Below are positions 42,901 through 45,900 of a stretch of 64,000 bases of DNA, in pieces. Origin of the DNA: Streptomyces iranensis (lineage in GTDB: Bacteria; Actinomycetota; Actinomycetes; Streptomycetales; Streptomycetaceae); assembly GCF_017874715.1 (NCBI RefSeq), contig NZ_JAGGLR010000024.1:161495-225494 (forward strand), written 5' to 3'. Below the pieces are notes generated by a model. The model made no database searches and was not told the origin of the DNA. It saw nothing but the letters and a program-made list of their open reading frames with translations. Position 1 is the first letter of the stretch. Each line of letters opens with the position of its first letter. The position numbers and the translations under genes are program-made.

Positions 42901-45900
42901 GTCGGGTGGTGTTGCCGACGTATCCCTTCCAGCACCGCCGCTACTGGGCGTCCTGCGGCGCGATGGGTCGGGGTAGTGCCGGGCATCCGTTGTTGGAGAG
43001 TGTGGTGCGGTTGGCTGAGGATGCGGGTTGGGTGTTGTCGGGGCGGGTGTCGGCCGCGACGAGTCCGTGGCTGGCCGACCATGCGGTGTCGGGCACGGTG
43101 CTCGTTCCCGGTGCGGCGTTGGCGGAGTTGGTGCTGCACGCCGGTGACCGGGCCGGGCTACCCGCCATCGGGGAGATCACTTTCGAGCAGCCTCTTGTTC
43201 TCAACGGCGGCCCGGTCGATCTGCAGGTATCGGTCGAGGGCGGCCAGGCGGCCGTGTTCTCCCGGACCGGCGAGCAGTGGGCCCGGCACGCGACCGCGAC
43301 CCTGGCCGATCCGGCCGGGACGGTGGAAGGTCTGGACGGGCAGTGGCCCCCGGCCGGAGCCCAGGCCCTCCCTGTCGGCGATCTCTACGACGTCATGGCC
43401 GGTCGCGGATATGAGTACGGGCCGATGTTCCGTGGTCTGCAGGCGGCCTGGCGGCTCGGTGAGGACCTGTATGCCGAGGTCGAGCTGCCCGCAGACGATG
43501 CCCAGGACGGGTTCGCGATCCACCCGGCTCTACTGGACGCCGCTCTGCACGTCCTGATCACCGCCGCGGAGGACGGTCAGGAGGTGCGGTTGCCGTTCGC
43601 GTGGCGTGATGTGCGGTTGCATGCGACCGGTGCGTCGGCGTTGCGGGTGCGGTTGAGCCCGGCCGGGTCGGATGCGTTTTCTCTGCTGGCCGTCGATGGT
43701 GAGGGTCAGCCGGTGGTGTCGGCGGCGGCGATGGTTTCCCGCCCGGCCGATGCCAGCCAGCTCGCCGGGCCTAGTACGGGCGCGGGGCTGCTGTCGCTGG
43801 AATGGGCGCCGTTGAGCCTGGGATCGGCTTCGGAGCAGGCCTGGGTGCGGGTGGGCCCGGAGCTGGATCTGCCTGAGGCCACGGACGAGCCGGTGCTTGC
43901 CTGGGCTGAGCCCGCGGATCTGCCCGGGGCGCTGGCGCTGGTGCAGGCGTGGCTGGAGGCCGCGTATCCGGCGGGGTCGCGGCTGGCGGTCCGTACCCGT
44001 GCGGCGGTTGCTGCGGTCGAGGGTGACATGGTCGCTGGGCTGGAGTCGTCGGGCGTGTGGGGGCTGGTGCGTTCGGCGCAGTCCGAGCATCCGGATGCGG
44101 GTCTGGTGCTGCTCGACGATGACGGTGGCCCCGAATCCGCTGAGTCCCTTGGCGCCGCCCTGGCCACCGGGGAGAAGGAGATCGCGTTGCGGGCGGGGGC
44201 GGTGCTGGTGCCCCGCCTGCGTGCGATCTCGGGTGGGTTGGAGTTGCCGGCCGGTCCGGGTGCGTGGCGGTTGGAGTGGGCTGCGGGCGGTGACCTGGAC
44301 GGGGTGCGGGCGGTGCCGGCCCCGGACGCCGAGCGGCCGCTGGGGGCGTACGAGGTGCGGGTCGCGGTCCGTGCGACCGGGGTGAACTTCCGCGATGTGC
44401 TGAAGGGCCTGGATATGCTCCCCGCCGACTCCCGGCAACCGGGCGGTGAGGGCGCCGGGGTGGTGGTCGAGGTCGGTCCTGGGGTGGACGGTCTGGTGCC
44501 CGGCATGCGGGTGATGGGGCTGTTCCCCTGGTTCGGCCCGTTGGCGGTGGTCGATGCGCGGCTGATGGTGCCGATCCCGGACGAGTGGAGCGATGTCGAG
44601 GCGGCGGCAGCGCCGATCGCGTATCTGACCGCTTATCACGCGTTGTTCGATCTGGGCCGGGTGCAACCGGGGGACCGGGTGCTGATTCATGCTGCGGCCG
44701 GTGGTGTGGGGATGGCGGCGGTACATCTGGCGTTGGCGGCGGGGGCGGAGGTGTTCGCGACGGCGAGTCCGGCCAAGCAGGCGGCGGTGGCGGCGCTGGG
44801 CGTGACACGCATCGCTTCCTCGCGTACGGCGGACTTCGCGGCTGAGTTCGGCCAGGTCGACGTGGTGTTGAACTCGTTGACCGGGGAGTTGTTGGACGCG
44901 TCGCTGGGGATGCTGGCCGAGGGTGGCCGGTTCGTGGAGCTGGGCAAGATCGATATCCGTGATCCGCGTCAGGTCCCCTTCGATCTGGGGGACTTGGATC
45001 CGGATCGGGTTGCCGTGATGTGGGAGCGGGTTCTGGAGACGGCGGTCCCGTTGCCGGTCACGGTGTTCCCGGCCACTCAGGCGGGTGCGGCGTTGCGGTT
45101 CATGAGTCAGGCCCGCCATGTGGGCAAGATCGTGCTGCGCCTGCCCGGCAAGGGCGACGGTGCGGTGCTGATCACCGGCGGCACCGGAACGCTGGGCGGT
45201 CTGGTCGCCCGGCATCTGGTGGACCGGTACGGGATACGGGATCTGGTGCTGGCCAGCCGGTCGGGGCCGGACGCCTCCGGCGCCGACGAACTCGCCGCCG
45301 GGTTGGAGGAGCTCGGGGCGCGGGTGCGGATCGTCGCGGCGGACCTGTCGCAGCGTTCCGCGGTGGACGCGCTGGTGGCGGACATCCCGGGGCTGGCCGG
45401 AGTGGTGCACGCGGCTGGGGCACTTCAGGACATGCCGGTGACGTCGCTGACCGGGGAGTCGCTGGGGCGGGTGGTGGCCGCCAAGGCGGACGCCGCCTGG
45501 CACCTGCACGAGGCGACGCGGGATCTGGACCTGCGGATGTTCGTGCTGTTCTCCTCCCTGTCCGGGCTGCTGGGCGGTGCGGGGCAGGGCAACTATGCGG
45601 CGGCCAACACCTATCTGGATGCCCTCGCCGCGCATCGGACGGCGCTTGGATTGCCCGCGGTGTCGATTGCTTGGGGCTTGTGGGACCAGGCGAGTGGCAT
45701 GACCGGCACGTTGACCGAGACGGACCGGGCGCGGCTGGCGCGAGGCGGCGGTGTGCTGCTGGGTACCGAGCAGGCGCTGGGCCTGCTGGACCGGGCGTTG
45801 AGTATCGGCCGGCCGGTGGTGGCGGCGGGCTTGGATGTGAGTGCGGTCCGGGGTGTGATCGCGGCCGGGACGCCGGTACCGACGGTGCTGCTCGGCCTGG

